Source of the DNA: Candidatus Methylomirabilota bacterium
GTDB lineage: Bacteria; Methylomirabilota; Methylomirabilia; Methylomirabilales; Methylomirabilaceae
Length of the DNA stretch: 5,890 bases
Reading direction: 5' to 3'
Assembly: GCA_016200385.1 (NCBI GenBank)
Contig: JACQEV010000053.1
Span: forward strand, 1 to 5,890
How positions within the stretch are numbered: position 1 is the stretch's first letter; each line of letters begins with the position of its first letter. The notes under the pieces were generated by a model. The model made no database searches. It was given only the letters and a program-made list of their open reading frames with translations, and was not told where the DNA came from. Shown one piece after another: positions 5,002-5,890 of this stretch. Both the position numbers and the translations under genes were made by a program.

Positions 5002-5817
5002 ATGAGCCTCAGCATCCCGAAGCGTATTGTGTCATTGGCCTGCAGCAACACCGAGATACTTTTTGCGCTCGGGCTCGGGGTTCGGGTGGTCGGAGTTGAC
5101 GATTGGTCCGACTTTCCCCCACAGGTCGGGGATCTACCCAGGGTCGGGCCCGATCTTAAAATCGACATGGCCAAGGTCGCCATCCTTGAACCAGACCTGA
5201 TTCTGGCCTCTCTCAGCGTGCCAGGAATGGAGCGGAACATCTCGGCCCTTGAGCGGCTGGGAGTGCCGTTTTTGGTCTTGGACCCGAAACGCTTGGACGA
5301 CGTGTTCGGGGATATTGAGAGGGTCGGCGAGGCGACCGGAGTTCCTGAAAATGCGCGCCGCCTCAACGCGGACCTTCGGAGTCGGATCGAGGTGGTCCGT
5401 GCGAGGGCGCACCAGGCGGCTCACCGACCAACACTGTACTGGGAGTGGTGGCCGACGCCACTCATCTGCCCTGGACGGCAGAGCTGGATTGTGCAGATGA
5501 GCGAACTGGCCGGCGCCGACCTGCTCTTCAAAGATGTCGAGGCGGCGAGCTTCGTCGTCCACGAATCGGAGGTCTTGGACCGAGACCCCGACCACGTGAT
5601 CCTGTGTTGGTGTGGAACGCTTCAGAAGAAGATGGACGTGACGAAGGTGGGAGGGCGGCCAGGTTGGGATCGGCTGCGGGCGGTTCAGGCAGGACGGGTT
5701 CATTGCCTTCCAGAGAGCCTCTACGGCCGCCCTGGGCCGCGGCTCGTCGAGGGTCTGGAGCGACTGGCCAGGGTTGTCCACCCTGACGTGTTCGCTGAGG
5801 CATCCACTGTCTCGTAG
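5002..5817 (+). CDS. BtuF-like cobalamin-binding protein without signal peptide
   Basis: This 271-residue protein has the helical-backbone metal-receptor fold (periplasmic-binding protein class III) of BtuF and siderophore receptors. The N lobe has KRIVSLACSNTEILFALGLG (7-26), VGVDDWSDFPP (30-40), LPRVG (45-49) and LEPDLILAS (62-70). The C lobe has LYWEWWPTP (145-153), SWIVQMSELAGA (161-172), VLDRDPDHVILCWCG (191-205) and PGPRLVEGLERL (245-256), all with counterparts in BtuF. The EWW-type segment is typical of proteins annotated as cobalamin-binding. There is no signal peptide, lipobox or membrane segment, and the start is fixed by an in-frame upstream stop, so it should be cytoplasmic. No ABC permease or ATPase gene is nearby. 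It may hold, store or deliver B12 or another corrinoid to the neighbouring methyltransferases; this is inferred, and another metal chelate is possible. Confidence 0.84.
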   Translation: MSLSIPKRIVSLACSNTEILFALGLGVRVVGVDDWSDFPPQVGDLPRVGPDLKIDMAKVAILEPDLILASLSVPGMERNISALERLGVPFLVLDPKRLDDVFGDIERVGEATGVPENARRLNADLRSRIEVVRARAHQAAHRPTLYWEWWPTPLICPGRQSWIVQMSELAGADLLFKDVEAASFVVHESEVLDRDPDHVILCWCGTLQKKMDVTKVGGRPGWDRLRAVQAGRVHCLPESLYGRPGPRLVEGLERLARVVHPDVFAEASTVS

Positions 5818-5890
5818 CGGCGCAGCGGGGCTGCACAGATGCCCCCAGGCAATTCGCTACCGAGAGGACCGCTCAATTAGAGATGGGATC
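5818..5890. other. 3' flank, no feature recognised
   Basis: The last 73 bases hold no supported gene. A small GCAGC-GGG-GCTGC inverted repeat (5822-5834) sits four bases after the TAG, but its three-base loop and lack of a T-run make it a poor terminator. The end of the transcription unit is not visible. Confidence 0.4.

Noticed and set aside
5822..5850. Operon terminator after the last gene
   Set aside because: The small inverted repeats there have short stems and no T-run follows, so a terminator cannot be supported.
1..5890. CRISPR array, insertion sequence, tRNA or rRNA
   Set aside because: No direct-repeat and spacer pattern, transposase motif, terminal inverted repeats or RNA-gene landmarks were found on either strand.

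Overview
The window is GC-rich bacterial DNA with six tightly packed genes, all on the plus strand. They have mostly good Shine-Dalgarno sites and small gaps. The organism cannot be named from this sequence. Gene content and base composition would fit a free-living environmental bacterium (NC10-, Deltaproteobacteria- or Rokubacteria-like lineages are guesses only). TGA and TAG/TAA all serve as stops, so the standard bacterial code applies.

Layout. Positions 1-446 hold no convincing gene. They contain a good sigma70-type promoter (182-210) and a leader of about 230 bases. Then follow: a metallo-beta-lactamase-fold hydrolase of the LACTB2 type (447-1265); a homocysteine S-methyltransferase domain protein (about 1271-2080) that stops directly after its zinc-binding Cys-Cys pair; a stand-alone relative of the N-terminal barrel of cobalamin-independent methionine synthase MetE (2207-3193); a stand-alone relative of the MetE C-terminal catalytic barrel (3195-4202); a pteridine-reductase-type short-chain dehydrogenase (4216-4950); and a BtuF-like cobalamin-binding protein without a signal peptide (5002-5817). 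A REP-like GC-rich hairpin lies between the last two genes. The final 73 bases show no gene.

How the genes may work together (inference). Three of the six encode homocysteine-methyltransferase folds from two unrelated superfamilies, one a pterin/folate reductase relative and one a B12-binder. This reads as a methionine-synthesis or one-carbon operon in which the methyl donor is not obvious. The MetE pair matches full-length MetE split in N-then-C order, but the catalytic half lacks one of the four MetE zinc ligands (Glu to Ala) and part of the folate site. The MetH-type protein has no fused folate or cobalamin domain here. The clearest anomalies are the in-frame UGA followed by what looks like the missing C-terminus of the homocysteine methyltransferase, the altered zinc site, and the cytoplasmic B12 protein.
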